From assembly GCA_036186865.1 (NCBI GenBank), contig AP025048.1, positions 28,319,019 to 28,383,018 on the forward strand: DNA of 64,000 nt. The letters are read 5' to 3'. Positions 30,943 to 41,590 of the stretch are shown here, piece after piece. Under the pieces are notes generated by a model, which was given only the letters and a program-made list of their open reading frames with translations, searched no databases and was not told where the DNA came from. The stretch comes from Eustoma russellianum. Lineage: Eukaryota > Streptophyta > Magnoliopsida > Gentianales > Gentianaceae. Position numbers and translations under genes: made by a program. Position 1 is the stretch's first letter. Each line of letters opens with the position of its first letter.

Positions 30943-30945
30943 TAA
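30475..30945 (+). pseudogene. Exon of unrecognised host gene Y (right copy)
   Basis: Follows acceptor ACTTTTGCAG at 30465-30474. It encodes the same product as the left copy (QNSFQHSLEHVRPPAKEET, MDISAHTRRMNTMDM), but lacks a short stretch after KSEVN (near 30733), which shifts the frame. The downstream frame still shows SLQLPEDILDSAEASVGFLG and LTTDFSDSTDFSELF before TAA 30943-30945, so it diverges from the left copy after DFSDST. The final codons overlap the copia LTR edge. Confidence 0.55.
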
Positions 30946-31242
30946 TTTTTGAATATCAAACCAGTTCGGATGAGCACAAACTGAGAAGCATAGAAATTGA
31001 TAAGAACTTGAGAGAATTCTAGAGAGAGAGAGAATTGTAAAATTGAGTAACCGTTTTTCAGATTGGTAAATTGCTAATCTGAGCTTTACAAAATGCTACG
31101 ACTCCATTTATATACCGCTGAAGAAGAAAAGAGAAAACAGTTACAAGAAAATGACATAACTGCCCCTAAATAACTGCCATCTCTTTTTATTTATACAAGG
31201 ACAAAACGGTAATTTCCTAACTATTTAAAATTCTCTCCAACA
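30940..31242 (-). repeat. 3' LTR of the decayed copia element
   Basis: Matches 36032-36320. On the minus strand it starts TGTTGGAGAGAAT (31242). The end mirrors ...GATATTCAAAAATTAA. An AG-rich run (AGAGAGAGAGA) sits near 31022. Confidence 0.75.
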
Positions 31243-31480
31243 GCAAACTGCACATCTTCTTCTTGCATTGTAATACAACACCCAAATACAGCATCCATTG
31301 CAACACCAGTTCATAACCGTTCTCCTCTGCTGAATCAACACGCAACTAAACAAGATTGGAGCTCCAAGAACATCAACTGGGATAACTGAACGTTGAATCC
31401 TCATGGCACCCACCAGCATCTCCTTGGCACCTCTGAAATTCTTCACATATCCAAGATAAATCATAACAGTAAATAGATCA

Positions 31481-34400
31481 GCAAGTTGCACTCCGTTCTA
31501 ATTGGCATAAGCTTGAGAATCCCTTCTTGCACCTTATCACGCACTATGTGACAATCTATTTCAATGTGTTTTGTCCTCTCATGAAACACATGATTCTCCG
31601 CTAGATAAATGGCACTCTTACTATCACAAAAGATTTGCACAGGCACCTGCTCATTAAGCTTCAAGTCTTTGCAAAGATATAAAAGCCACTGGACTTCGTA
31701 AGTTATTGCTGCAATGGCCCTGTACTCTGCTTCAGCTTAAGATCTGGAAACTGTTGACTGCTTTTTCGCTTTCCACGACACCAGTGCTCCACCAAAGAAC
31801 ACGCAATACCCCGTCACTGACTTTCTGTTTTCATGACAACCGCCCCAATCTGAGTCCACAAAACCTTTAAGTCTAAGATCCCCTGAGCTAGGGAACAACA
31901 ACCCCTGCCCCACAGTACCTTTAAGATATCTTAAAACTCTGTGAGTAGCCTTAAGATGGTTCACCGTGGGACAATCCAAAAACTGACTCAACTGCTGTAC
32001 AGGAAAGGCTATATCTGGCCTTGTAATGGTCAAATATATGAGCTTACCAACAATTCTTCTGTATGCTGAGACATCATCAACCAACTCAGAGTCATTGTGG
32101 GCAAGGGATGCATGACACTCCATTGGACTTTTTGCAGGCTTGGAATCCATAAATCCAGTTTGATCCAGTAGCTCCAGGCTATATTTCCTCTGACTGATAT
32201 ACAGTCCATCCTTGGATTTAGCCACTTCTATCCCCAAAAAGTACTTCAATGGCCCCAGATTTTTAATTTGAAACTCCTTATGCAAAACAGATTTTATGTT
32301 CTCTATGGCCCCCTCAGTGTCACAAGTGACAATGATGTCATCCACATAGACAAGCAACACAAGTAATGACTGTCCAACCTTCTTAGTAAAAATAGTATAA
32401 TCACGCTTAGATTGAGAAAAACCTTGAGAGTACAGAAACTTTGTTAACCTGGCATTCCAATCCCGGCTTGCTTGTTTTAAGCCATAGAGAGATTTTTGAA
32501 GCTTACAAACCATTCCTGGAACAGGCACCTCTGTACCTGGAGGGGGCACCATATATATATTTATATTCATGTAAATCTCCATGCAAAAATGCATTATTAA
32601 CATCTAATTGGTGAATGGGCCACTGCATACTTGCTGCCATAGCCAGGATAACTCTCACAGTGGTTAGCTTTGCAACTGGGGAAAACGTATCTTGGTAATC
32701 CACTCTATATTGTTGTGTGTATCCCTTTGCAACTAACCTAGATTTATATCTCTCTACAGATCCATCAGCCTTATATTTGATCTTGTACACCCACTTACAC
32801 CCAATGGTCTTCTTACCCGGGGGCAATGGAGCAAGCACCCAAGTGCTGTTAGCTTCTAAGGCAGCCAATTCAGTGACCATGGCTTTCTGCCAGGCTGGAG
32901 ATTTAGATGCATCTGCATAAGACTGGGTTTCTGTATGCACACTAGTGTATAATACATAGTTTTTGTATTATGGAGATAGAGATGCAAGTGTATGTACTTT
33001 ATGCAAACAATGAGGGCTGGAGTGCTCTCTGGTAGGCTGCCAGGTGTGATTACAATAGTAATCATTGAGGTATGAAGGTGGTTTTCTAATTCTAGGATTC
33101 CTAGCATTTGAAGTTTGATCACCAAAGGAAGGATTAGGAACAAGACTAGACTGATCATCCAAGTTGAGACATCTTCTTGAAGGCTCAGATGATGCTGACG
33201 AGCTATACGAAGTAGATGGGTTATCATGAATATCCAGTGGACGCATTAGGATGGTGGGAGATGTAGGTGTATCTGAAGTAGCAGAGGGAGGATCTATGGC
33301 ATTTGGAAGCTGAATCTCAGATGACAAAGGCTCAAACGGAGTATGAAGTCTAGGAGAGTTTGAAACAAGTTCAGGAGTAAGGACACGTTGTGCATCAGGT
33401 AGATAAGGTTGAGGTAAGTCTCCATGAGCATTAAGCATAGGAAAAACAGATTCATAAAACACTACATCCCTTGAGATAAAGACATCATTGGTCTCCAGGT
33501 CCTGCAAAACATACCCTTTTGTGTTGTGGGAAAGACCCAGGAACAAAGACTTCCTGGCACGAGGAGAAAATTTTTCTTTGTGGGACTGATTGTTAGTCGC
33601 ATAGGCAAGGCATCCAAAGATTTTAAGATTGCTATAGTCAGGCTTCGAATTATATAGAAGATTGAAAGGAGTGTTGTGATTAAGAATTGGTGAGGGAGTA
33701 AGATTAATAATGTACACCGCATGCTGAACGCAAAATCCCCAGTATTGAGAGGGAAGACTAGCCTGAAATTTCAAGGACCTAGCAACGGATAATATGTGTT
33801 GTTGCTTTCTTAACCAATCCATTTTGTTGTAGGGTGTTGACACAACTGGTTTGGTGTATTATTCCTTTTGAAGCATAGAAGGAATCCATATTGAACTCCA
33901 TTCCATTATCAGTCCTCACAATCTTTATACACGCATCAAACTGAACCGGCACGTATTGGTAACAACTATAAATGATATTCCTTGTTTCAGTTTTGGATTT
34001 CATCATATACACCCAACTGTACCTAGAATAGTCATCCACTATTGTAAGAAAATAATGTTGTTGGTACATCGTGGCTTGCCTATAAGGACCCCATATGTCC
34101 ATATGCATAAGAGAAAAAGGCTTATTGGTTGCAGAATCAGAAATGGGAAAGGATAGACGTTTCTGCTTGGCTAAAGGACATATGTCACATTTACAAGAGC
34201 TATCAGGAACTACTATTTGGGGGTCAAGTTTGTGGATCTCCTTCATCCTTGAGAATGCCAAGTGTCCAAGTCTAGCATGCCAAAGCAAGGAATCTGACAT
34301 TTTTGATGCAAGAGCAATAGAGAACAGAAGAGAGGCATGAGTTGAAATGGCTACGTTTGATTTTGAGCTGAAACCTGAGGTTGGCATCAAGGCTTTATAC

Positions 34401-35994
34401 GAACCACAAAGATGATATAGCCCTTGAAAGACTCTAGCTGAACCAATCATCTTCTTGGTTTTCATATCCTGAATTGTGCAAAGATCAGAATAGAAAGAAA
34501 CAAGGTAGGCTTTGGAATTAGTTAATTTGCTCAATGATAAAAGATCAAAAGTGAAGGATGGGACGAAAAACACATTAGACAGCGTTAGATATTGATTTAT
34601 AGTGATAGTACCGATATGAGTGACATTGACAATAGAGCTGTTAGGCAGCTTGATAGATATAGAGTGAAGAGGATAATAAGAATCAAACAGTTGAAGTGAA
34701 CAGCATACATGATCTGAAGCTACAGAATCTAAAATCCAAGTATTAAGGTTTTCATATGCAACATTACCTTTCATCTTACCAGATGCACCGGAAAACTGTG
34801 CTGAAAGAACTGCATGCTCTGCCTCATTATCTACAGCATGCTTCTGATTCTTCTTCTGGAGCAAGTTCATTAACTGACTATACTGCTCATGAGTCAGCAC
34901 AGGTGTAATCGTTGCATCACTTACATTCATCTGATGTTCATTCGCATTGTATGAGTCTGTCATTCCAGAACTACCCTGACTCATTTCATCACAATGCTGT
35001 TCATTACTTCCATCACCCTTGACACAACAGACCATTCCTCTTGGTTTATACCCCGGAGGATAACCGTGCTTTTTATTGCACCTGTCAACGGTGTGGCCAG
35101 GCATATTACAGAACGTACAGTAAGCATTCCTTGAGCCTCTAGATCCAGATCTCTGTCCTTCCTTTCTATAACCTCTTCCATTCACTTTCTGAGGTCCAGA
35201 CCCTCCATTATTATGCATAGTCATACTATTCATATTCAAAATAGCATTTGGATTTTTATGGAACTGTGCCTGTGAATTTGAGTATGACAGTTTCCTTTCA
35301 ACCTTTACAGCCATAGCAAAACAGGTTTTCAAATCTGGAAGTAGAGTCGTAAGCGACACTTGAGATTTTACAGCTTCAAAGCCATCATTTGATCCTTTTA
35401 GGAATTTTATTACACAATCATCCTCTATGAATTTGTTTATCTGTACAGTTATATTACAAGAGCAACGATTACAAATGCAATTCGGAATAGGTCGTAACAC
35501 CACCAGTTCTTCCCAAACAGCCTTCAATTTGGTGTAATATTCAGTCACAGTTGAAGAATTCTGTTTTATGTTATAGAATTCTTCCTGTAAATCAGAAAGC
35601 CTAAAGGCATCAGCGTCTCATACCTGTGTTTAAGATCGTTCCAGATGTCAATCGCGTTGTCTAACCACATTACACTTTGGCTAATTGCTGGAAGAGTAGA
35701 GTTAATCAACCATGAAGCCACCATATTGTTGGCTTTCACCCAGGCACCAAATCTACGCGCATTATCTGCAGGTTTTATTATTGAACCATCAATGAAGCCA
35801 ACTTTATTCTTCGATACAAGAGCTCTCTTGAAGCTCCCACTCTAACCATGGTAATTATTACCATCAAGCAGCTGTTGAACCAATATTAGTGAAGGACTAT
35901 CACTGGCGTGTATATAGAATGGATCCTCTGAAGGATCAACCAAATTCTGAACACTATTGTTTGATGTAGACGGCGAAGAATTGTTGTTAGCCAT
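31481..35994 (-). pseudogene. Copia gag-pol, multiple stops and frameshifts
   Basis: Gag starts at ATG 35994 and reads SLILVQQLLDGNNYHG followed by TAG in place of Trp; a frameshift lies near 35600. The frame 35548-33779 carries the rest of gag (WEELVVLRPIPNC), a zinc knuckle (CTFCNMPGHTVDRC), protease with DSVASDH in place of the usual DSG, the HHCC region (LWHARLGH...CDICPLAKQ) and integrase Asp residues in HMDIWGP and RTDNGMEF. At 33811-33800 a small deletion removes the catalytic Glu and shifts the frame; integrase continues in 33843-32968. RT follows in 32940-32503 (WVYKIKYKADGS, QLDVNNAFLHGDL) and 32603-31737 (SLYGLKQASRDW, VYVDDIIV), then RNase H with a stop before AEAEYRA and a terminal shift at QLADLFT. 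Clearly inactive. Confidence 0.92.
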
Positions 35995-36019
35995 GGACGA
36001 TCCGAAATTCATGCCAAAC

Positions 36020-36031
36020 GCTCTGATACCA
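36020..36031 (-). other. Primer binding site, decayed copia
   Basis: TGGTATCAGAGC on the minus strand, directly after the LTR end AACA. Confidence 0.9.
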
Positions 36032-36320
36032 TGTTAATTTTTGAATATCAAACCAGTTCGGATGAGCACAAATTGAGAAGCATAGAAATTGATAAGAACT
36101 TGAGAGAATTCTAGAGAGAGAGAATTGTAAAATTGAGTAACCGTTTTTCAGATTGGTAAATTGCTCATCTGAGCTTTACAAAATGCTACGACTCCATTTA
36201 TATACTGCTGAAGAAGAAAAGAGAAAACAGTTACTAACTGCCCCTAAATAACTGCCATCTCCTTTTATTTATACAAGGACAAAACGGTAATTTCCTAACT
36301 ATTTAAAATTCCATCCAACA
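36032..36320 (-). repeat. 5' LTR of the decayed copia element
   Basis: 289 bp. The minus strand starts TGTTGGATGGAAT and ends ATTAACA at the primer site. Confidence 0.75.
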
Positions 36321-36545
36321 GCAAGCTGTACATCTTCTTCCTGCGTTGCAATACAGCACCCAAATACAGCATCCATTGCAACACCAGTTCATAACCGTTC
36401 TCCTCTGCTGAATCAACACGCAACTAAACAAGATTGGAGCTCCAAGAACATTAACTGGGATAACTGAACGTTGAATCCTCATGGCACCCACCAGCATCTC
36501 CTTGGCACCTCTGCAATTCTTCACATATCTAAGATAAATCATAAT
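36321..36545 (-). repeat. Extra copy of the copia 3' internal region upstream of the 5' LTR
   Basis: Matches 31243-31468, which lies inside the element between RNase H and the 3' LTR. Finding internal sequence outside the 5' LTR suggests either a longer LTR than its TGTTGG start implies, or the 3' end of a second tandem copy. Confidence 0.6.
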
Positions 36546-36576
36546 AGTAATCAACAAGCATCATCCTTCAACTTTG

Positions 36577-37017
36577 ACAAGCTTTGGAAATGTGAATATG
36601 CTTTTAATGATCTGGAGTACTAACTAATGTATTACATTTGCGTAACAGGCCTAAAGTGGTTTCTTGCCAGAAAAGGAATAGAAAAAAAAAGAAAGAAATA
36701 CGTTTTAGAGGTTCCAGAGCGTGGTTGAGGGATTAACTTCCAAAATTTTTGGCGATGGGTAAATGAATAATATTGCACTGTATTGGTTAATGTCATATAC
36801 ATAGTTGTCCTTTATGTACGTCGGTTTAGCATCTATTTGCCCACCGTGAATGCATGTATCATCAAGGGCTAGTTCTTGCTGATTCATCATCAACTTCTTG
36901 CCTGAGCAGATGTGTCTCTGAGACGGTGGAGGTGGGTGGTCAGTGCCTTTTAGTTCAAGGATGCTGAAGTTTAAGCATATCAATTGTCAGGTGTTTGCAT
37001 TTGTATGTTGTGTTTTT
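36577..37017 (-). repeat. Unknown repeated sequence X, inverted copy
   Basis: Reverse complement of copy A (3603-3972), then of 5165-5236. This contiguous arrangement is probably ancestral; the left arm was rearranged. A few substitutions separate it from copy A. Confidence 0.8.
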
Positions 37018-37292
37018 GTTTTAGCCTCTTAATGAGCAAAAGGCGAAATCCCCCGCCTTGGACCTCCACCGTTCCAGCCCCGAGGAGCATTGTGGAGGAT
37101 ACAAATCAGGAGCCCAAAGGCCTCGTAGGTTGAATGAGGACTTACGCAGTGACCCACACAAGGTGTCTCCTTCAAACCCGGCCTTCGGCCTAGCATCAGT
37201 GGAACACCCACACTTTCGTGTCTTTAGAATCGAACTTTTGACCTGTTAGAGCAAATCCTAACCCGAGTACCCACTGGACTATGCTCTGGGGC
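37018..37292 (-). mobile_element. tRNA-derived SINE, complete
   Basis: Minus strand: starts CCCCAGAGCATAGTCCAGTG at 37292-37273 (A box TAGTCCAGTGG at 37281-37271), B box AGTTCGATTCT at 37236-37226, then the body and a 3' end GCTCATTAAGAGGC with an A-rich tail. The spacing of the two boxes fits an RNA polymerase III internal promoter. It is the same family as 3349-3602. Confidence 0.8.
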
Positions 37293-37995
37293 GTTTTTGC
37301 CTATTTTAATTGTATGTTTTGTCGTTTTTTGCTAAATAAAACATATATTAAAATAGATGAAATTATATTGACACATTCAGGACACTGGATTTTATTATCG
37401 TCAAATGTATGAATTTTAACCTCGTGAGAAATGGTAATGAAACAGGGTGCGCACCGGTTGGTGGTGGCAGCGCTGCAAAAAAGAAAAGAGAAATAATCCT
37501 TTGCGACTACACATCATATTCGTTTTCCTTTTCGTATAAGAAATTCATGTAACCTTGTTCAAGAAAAATACTAACAAAAAAAGAACGAAAGGTCGGCAAA
37601 CAATACTTCTATTTTAAGGGATAAAAAGTTGTCTGGAAAGAACGAAAGGTCGGCAAACAATACTTTTATTTTAAGGAATAAAAAGTTTTTTTTTCTAATG
37701 AGACCATATCTATCCCCAAAAAAAAAACTACAGTGCAGATCCTGATTAGGCAAACTATTACGGATAAACACTAGGTAGATCCAAACAGAAACAAAAACGT
37801 CAATTCATCTAAAAATTTTAAAAAATTAATCACGAGAGCAAAGCAAGAACAAAAATGGAAGCCGGAAATAATATTCAATAATATGAAGATGACTAGACTA
37901 CGTATTCCCCTAATCAGATATCCATAATCAACCAAGCTTTAGATATTATAGTTTATGATCTTTCAGAAAAGACGAAACAGAACGACCCTTTTCGG
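37293..37995. other. Unassigned AT-rich sequence with a 57-bp tandem duplication
   Basis: Units 37581-37637 and 37638-37694 repeat AAGAACGAAAGGTCGGCAAA... with few changes. No coding or RNA feature recognised. Confidence 0.5.
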
Positions 37996-38300
37996 CCCCA
38001 GGGGTATAGTCCAGTGGTAAGTGGCAAAGGTGATTGGGGCTAGAACCCGACGTCCCGAGTTCGAGTCCGTGTGGAGACAATCCTTGTTGAAATATTACAA
38101 GGGTTGCTTCTGGGCTCGCTGAGTCTCGTGTGTTCTCTCCCTTTGCAGGGCTGCCGGTGGAGCACATCCTTCGATTTACATCCCACTTAGCTAAGAGGCC
38201 TCTAGTACAGGTGGGGGAGAACTCACTTCGATTATATCAGACAAGAGTTATGTTCTTGAGGTGTGAAACCTCCCTTATGTAACCAAACCAAAAAAAAAAG
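37996..38300 (+). mobile_element. Second tRNA-derived SINE
   Basis: A box TATAGTCCAGTGG (38005-38017) and B box GAGTTCGAGTCC (38057-38068) 40 bp apart, a body of about 200 bp, then CTTATGTAACC and an A run at 38287-38299. A family different from the SINE at 37018-37292, although both share the TAGTCCAGTGG head. Confidence 0.78.
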
Positions 38301-38702
38301 GAAAAAAAAATCTAAAAAAGTCCTCGTCTTATCTTTGTAACGTTTGCATGAAAGCTTTAACATATACAAGGGAGAAAGGGAGGACGTGGGAATGAGTGTC
38401 TATTTTTAGATTATTTTTGGGTCTTTTTCATTTTTATTTATTTTTTGAGATTTTCTTTTTGGTCTTTTTCTAGGATCTCCATGTAATGGAAAAAAATATC
38501 AAATTTCTTAAGACCTAGGCAGTTCTCTTCTTTTTGATATAAACCCGCCGCTCGACTGGTCAGTTTTGCGGCTCTGAAGCATATTATCAAAGGTCTGGTG
38601 TGAATTCTCTGTGTGTACCGAAGCTGCGAGTGTGAACAGATTTTACCAGACGGCTTCAAGTAAAGTCCTTTCACTCCTTGGCTGCTTCATTGAGCATCAG
38701 CC

Positions 38703-39066
38703 ATGGTGAAGAAAGCAAGAGTATGTGTTTTTCTTTCTGCCCTGTTGCTGTGAATGTCCTCTTTCTAGGTATTTACATGAATTTCAAATACGAGTTTTTA
38801 TGATGTGCAAGTTGTTCTTTTGGATTTTCAGAGAGCAAGAGTAAAAGGGTTCCATTGAAAAAGAAGCACAAGATATCAGAAAAGTGAAAGAGCATCACAG
38901 GAAGAAGAGAAAAGAAGCGAAAAGGTTGGGACTTCACCGGAAGCCTAAGGTGGAGAAGGACCCTGGCATCCCTAATGACTGGCCGTTTAAGGAACAAGAG
39001 CTTAAAGCCCTTGAGGAACGCCGTTCTCGGGCCCTTGAAGAACTCGAACATAAGAAAGCCGCTAGG
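38703..39066 (+). pseudogene. Nucleostemin-like gene, exons 1-2, plus copy
   Basis: Exon 1 (38703-38720) reads MVKKAR to donor GTATGTG. The intron ends TGGATTTTCAG at 38831. Exon 2 reads SKSKRVPLKKKHK, then a one-base deletion (AAGATATCAG against AAGATAATCAG in the other copy) shifts the frame. The next frame gives KEHHRKKRKEAKRLGL, KDPGIPNDWPFKEQELKALE and RALEELEHKKAAR, the conserved basic N-terminus of plant nucleostemin-like GTPases, which carries nucleolar targeting. It stops being homologous at the inverted-repeat centre, so the GTPase domain is missing. Confidence 0.85.
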
Positions 39067-39085
39067 TTCGAGTTCTTGAGGAAAA

Positions 39086-39451
39086 CCTGACGGCTTTCTT
39101 CTGTTCGAGTTCTTCAAGGACCCGAGAACGACGTTCCTCAAGGGCTTTAAGCTCTTGTTCCTTAAACGGCCAGTCATTAGGGATGCCAGTGTCCTTCTCC
39201 AACTTAGGTTTCCGGTGAAGTCCCAACCTTTTCGCTTCTTTTCTCTTCTTCCTGTGATGCTCTTTCACTTTTCTGATTATCTTGTGCTTCTTTTTCAGCG
39301 GAATCCTTTTACTCTTGCTATCTGAAAATCCAAAAGAACAACTTGCACATCATAAAAACTCGTATTTGAAATTCATGTAAATATTTAGAAAGAGGACATT
39401 CACAGCAACAGGACAGAAAGAAAAACACATACTCTTGCTCTTCTTCACCAT
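39086..39451 (-). pseudogene. Nucleostemin-like gene, exons 1-2, minus copy
   Basis: Exon 1 (39451-39433) reads MVKKSK with donor GTATGTG. Exon 2 starts at 39321 and stays in frame through the basic segment (RIPLKKKHKIIRKVKEHHRK), then TGIPNDWPFKEQELKALEER and VLEELEQKKAVR to the centre of the inverted repeat, where it runs into the other arm as antisense sequence. The N-terminal coding part is intact but has no downstream exons. It converges on the plus copy. Confidence 0.85.
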
Positions 39452-39739
39452 GGTTGATGCTCAATGAAGCAGCCAAGGAGTGAAATGACTTTACTTGAAG
39501 CCGTCTGTTAAAATCTGTTCACACTCGCAGCTTCGGTACACACAGAGAATTCACGCCAGACGTTTGATAATATGCTTCGGAGCCGCAAAACTGACCAGTC
39601 GAGCGGCGGGTTTATATCAAAAAGAAGAGAACTGCCTGGATCTTAAGAAATTTGATATTTTTTTCCAGTACATGGAGATCCTAGAAAAAGGCCAAAAAGA
39701 AAATCTCAAAAAATAAATATAAATGAAAAAGACCCAAAA

Positions 39740-40261
39740 AAATAAAAAAAAATAAAGAAAAAGGAAAAATACCCCCAATCGTTAAAACCACACAGACACA
39801 AACGAATCGTGACAACTCGCTAGTAATTCGTGATTGAAATATTCGATATTTGGTTTAATTTGGAAATTAATAAATCCAATCAAAGTTTGAGCAACTGGTT
39901 TAAATGTTAAAATAATAACAATAGTAAAATAGTATTAAACTAGACTAGACTAGATTAAATCTATACATTTTAACAAATGTGACAGTGTATGGGTTGAGAG
40001 TATATGAGTTTGAACGTAAAAGTCATAGTTGTGTGGTATTGAAGTGGGAATGGGTATTATTGATATTGAGGGTGTTTGGAACGTATCGGAATTGAAATAG
40101 GTATCGAATGTGGACGGCCAGAATATTGGCCAGAAAAATTTGATCGGCCAGCAGCCGCGGCAGCCAGCAGCATTGAACGGTGTTAAACCCATACCCCAAT
40201 TTCCCCATATTGATAGATAGGAGAACTAGTATATCAAAAAACGATATTCATTACCAAATAC
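39740..40261. other. Unassigned AT-rich sequence
   Basis: A/T-rich after the inverted repeat, with a GC-richer patch at 40120-40160. No gene family recognised. Confidence 0.4.
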
Positions 40262-40297
40262 AACCCCCCCTTCTAGTGGTGCCTTGAAGATCCTACA
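40262..40297 (+). repeat. Terminal scrap of a SIRE-type LTR
   Basis: CCCCCCCTTCTAGTGGTGCC to TCCTACA matches the U5 end of the SIRE-type LTRs (compare 48086-48119) with one difference. Only about 36 bp remain, in plus orientation. Confidence 0.7.
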
Positions 40298-40976
40298 AAC
40301 TATACCTCCTTCTTCGCCCCATTTCTCATTCTGTCCATCGCCTCCTTCGCCTCCGCGGCTAGGAACGTCGCCTCTACTTTGTTCACTGTGGGTGCCGCCA
40401 TTAATGCCTCCATCTATGATGACACCTCTGATGGTGCTCACAGTGATGGTGTCTTGGCTTGGTATTGCTTCCCCTCATCGTTCCAGCAGCTTCTTTGTCC
40501 CCTGTGTATTTCCATCATATTATTCAGGATAGCCAACAACTGGAGGTACCCTACCTTGTGTGTTTTCTTTTTCCATAGTGGGTGCATTGGAATCTTTGTC
40601 TTATCTTCTTTCTCTCCACCTCGTGGCGATAATTGCGAGCGAGGTGGTTCGGCCACTGTTCTGTCGGTCTTACTCCATGTCCTCAACCCAAGCCCAATTC
40701 CTTGTGATGTGTCACTTTGAGCTGAGGGAACTCCTTTTAGCATCGCATTCTTGTATCCTCCCTTTGAATGGTTAAGTAAGCCTCCTCTGTTTGCGGTAAA
40801 GGTTCCCTTTTCAACAGTTCTTTTTTGATTGCTTCAAACCTGTCATCCACTGCCATCAGTAGTTGGAACATGCGTTGTTCTTGAATTTTGTGTTGTAAAT
40901 TGCTATGTCCTGCAGATCTTTCATAGGATTTGGATCCCTTCTGGCCACATGTTTGGTACACCTGCCAAACCCTCAA
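40298..40976 (-). pseudogene. Copia Gag fragment
   Basis: Minus frame 40976-40737 reads QRMFQLLMAVDDRFEAIKKE and LLKREPLPQTEEAYLTIQRE, a typical copia gag C-terminal core, then a stop. A second frame (40743-40438) shows a Ser/Arg/Gly-rich segment and a degraded zinc knuckle (HPLWKKKTHKVGY). LTRs and pol are absent. Confidence 0.65.
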
Positions 40977-41590
40977 GCTGAGGGTTTTGTATCCCCGCTA
41001 AAACTCAGCATACCTAGCCAAACTTCATCAAGGTAATTTTTAACTTGATTCAATTTTCTATTAAATATTACAACTTGATTTATTATAAATTTGGAGTACA
41101 ACTAAAAACACTTTTGTGTTTTCCAACAAAATCTCGTGCAAAATCATAATCATCTCTCATAGACAAATAGAAATTAACTTGACTTCAAAATCTTAGTGTA
41201 GAGAAATAATGACTTGTTAGGCTATTGGTCATAAGCACAGTTCGCTGCCATTGTGTGCCAAGAATAATTATTCTGAGAAGAGGTGTGAAGATTAATAGCA
41301 AAAAAATAATTACTCCATTTGTTCACGTGTTATAATTCCTCAAACTTACTTTTTATTTTGATTTATCCGAAAACTATTGTACAAACTTTTCAAAAATAAT
41401 AATATCTATTAATAGAAGTTTTTATTACCTTTTCAGTCAATATTTATATGATTTATTTAGTTTACATCAATCAACTAACTAAAGATAAAATAGAAATAGT
41501 GACCAAATAGTTTAAGTTCTTTTAAATTATAGCTAAGTCAAATTATGACTATTTTTGGGAAAGGAAGTGGTTAAGCCCAGCAAGTTCGGA
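40977..41590. other. Unassigned AT-rich sequence
   Basis: No protein motif, tRNA-like box or terminal repeat recognised; it may include degraded upstream LINE sequence. Confidence 0.4.

Larger units (their letters stand above)
30940..36545 (-). mobile_element. Decayed Ty1/copia retrotransposon
   Basis: Minus-strand element: LTR 36320-36032, primer site 36031-36020, gag-pol 35994-31481, LTR 31242-30940. The LTR-like repeat extends beyond the canonical TGTTGG start into 31243-31468 and 36321-36545, so the duplicated unit is about 520 bp and the true border is uncertain. No target duplication was found. It is inserted where the inverted-duplication arm passes from Y to X. Confidence 0.88.
38413..39739. 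repeat. 654-bp inverted repeat with 19-bp spacer
   Basis: Arms 38413-39066 and 39086-39739 are reverse complements with scattered differences. Each arm holds promoter-side sequence, exon 1, a 111-bp intron and most of exon 2 of a nucleostemin-like gene. The spacer (39067-39085) resembles a nearby stretch of the arm (TTCGAGTTCTT), as expected from template switching. Confidence 0.92.

Noticed and set aside
38005..38068. tRNA gene suggested by A and B boxes.
   Set aside because: No acceptor-stem pairing or anticodon loop is visible; the boxes head a longer body with an A-rich tail, which fits a SINE.
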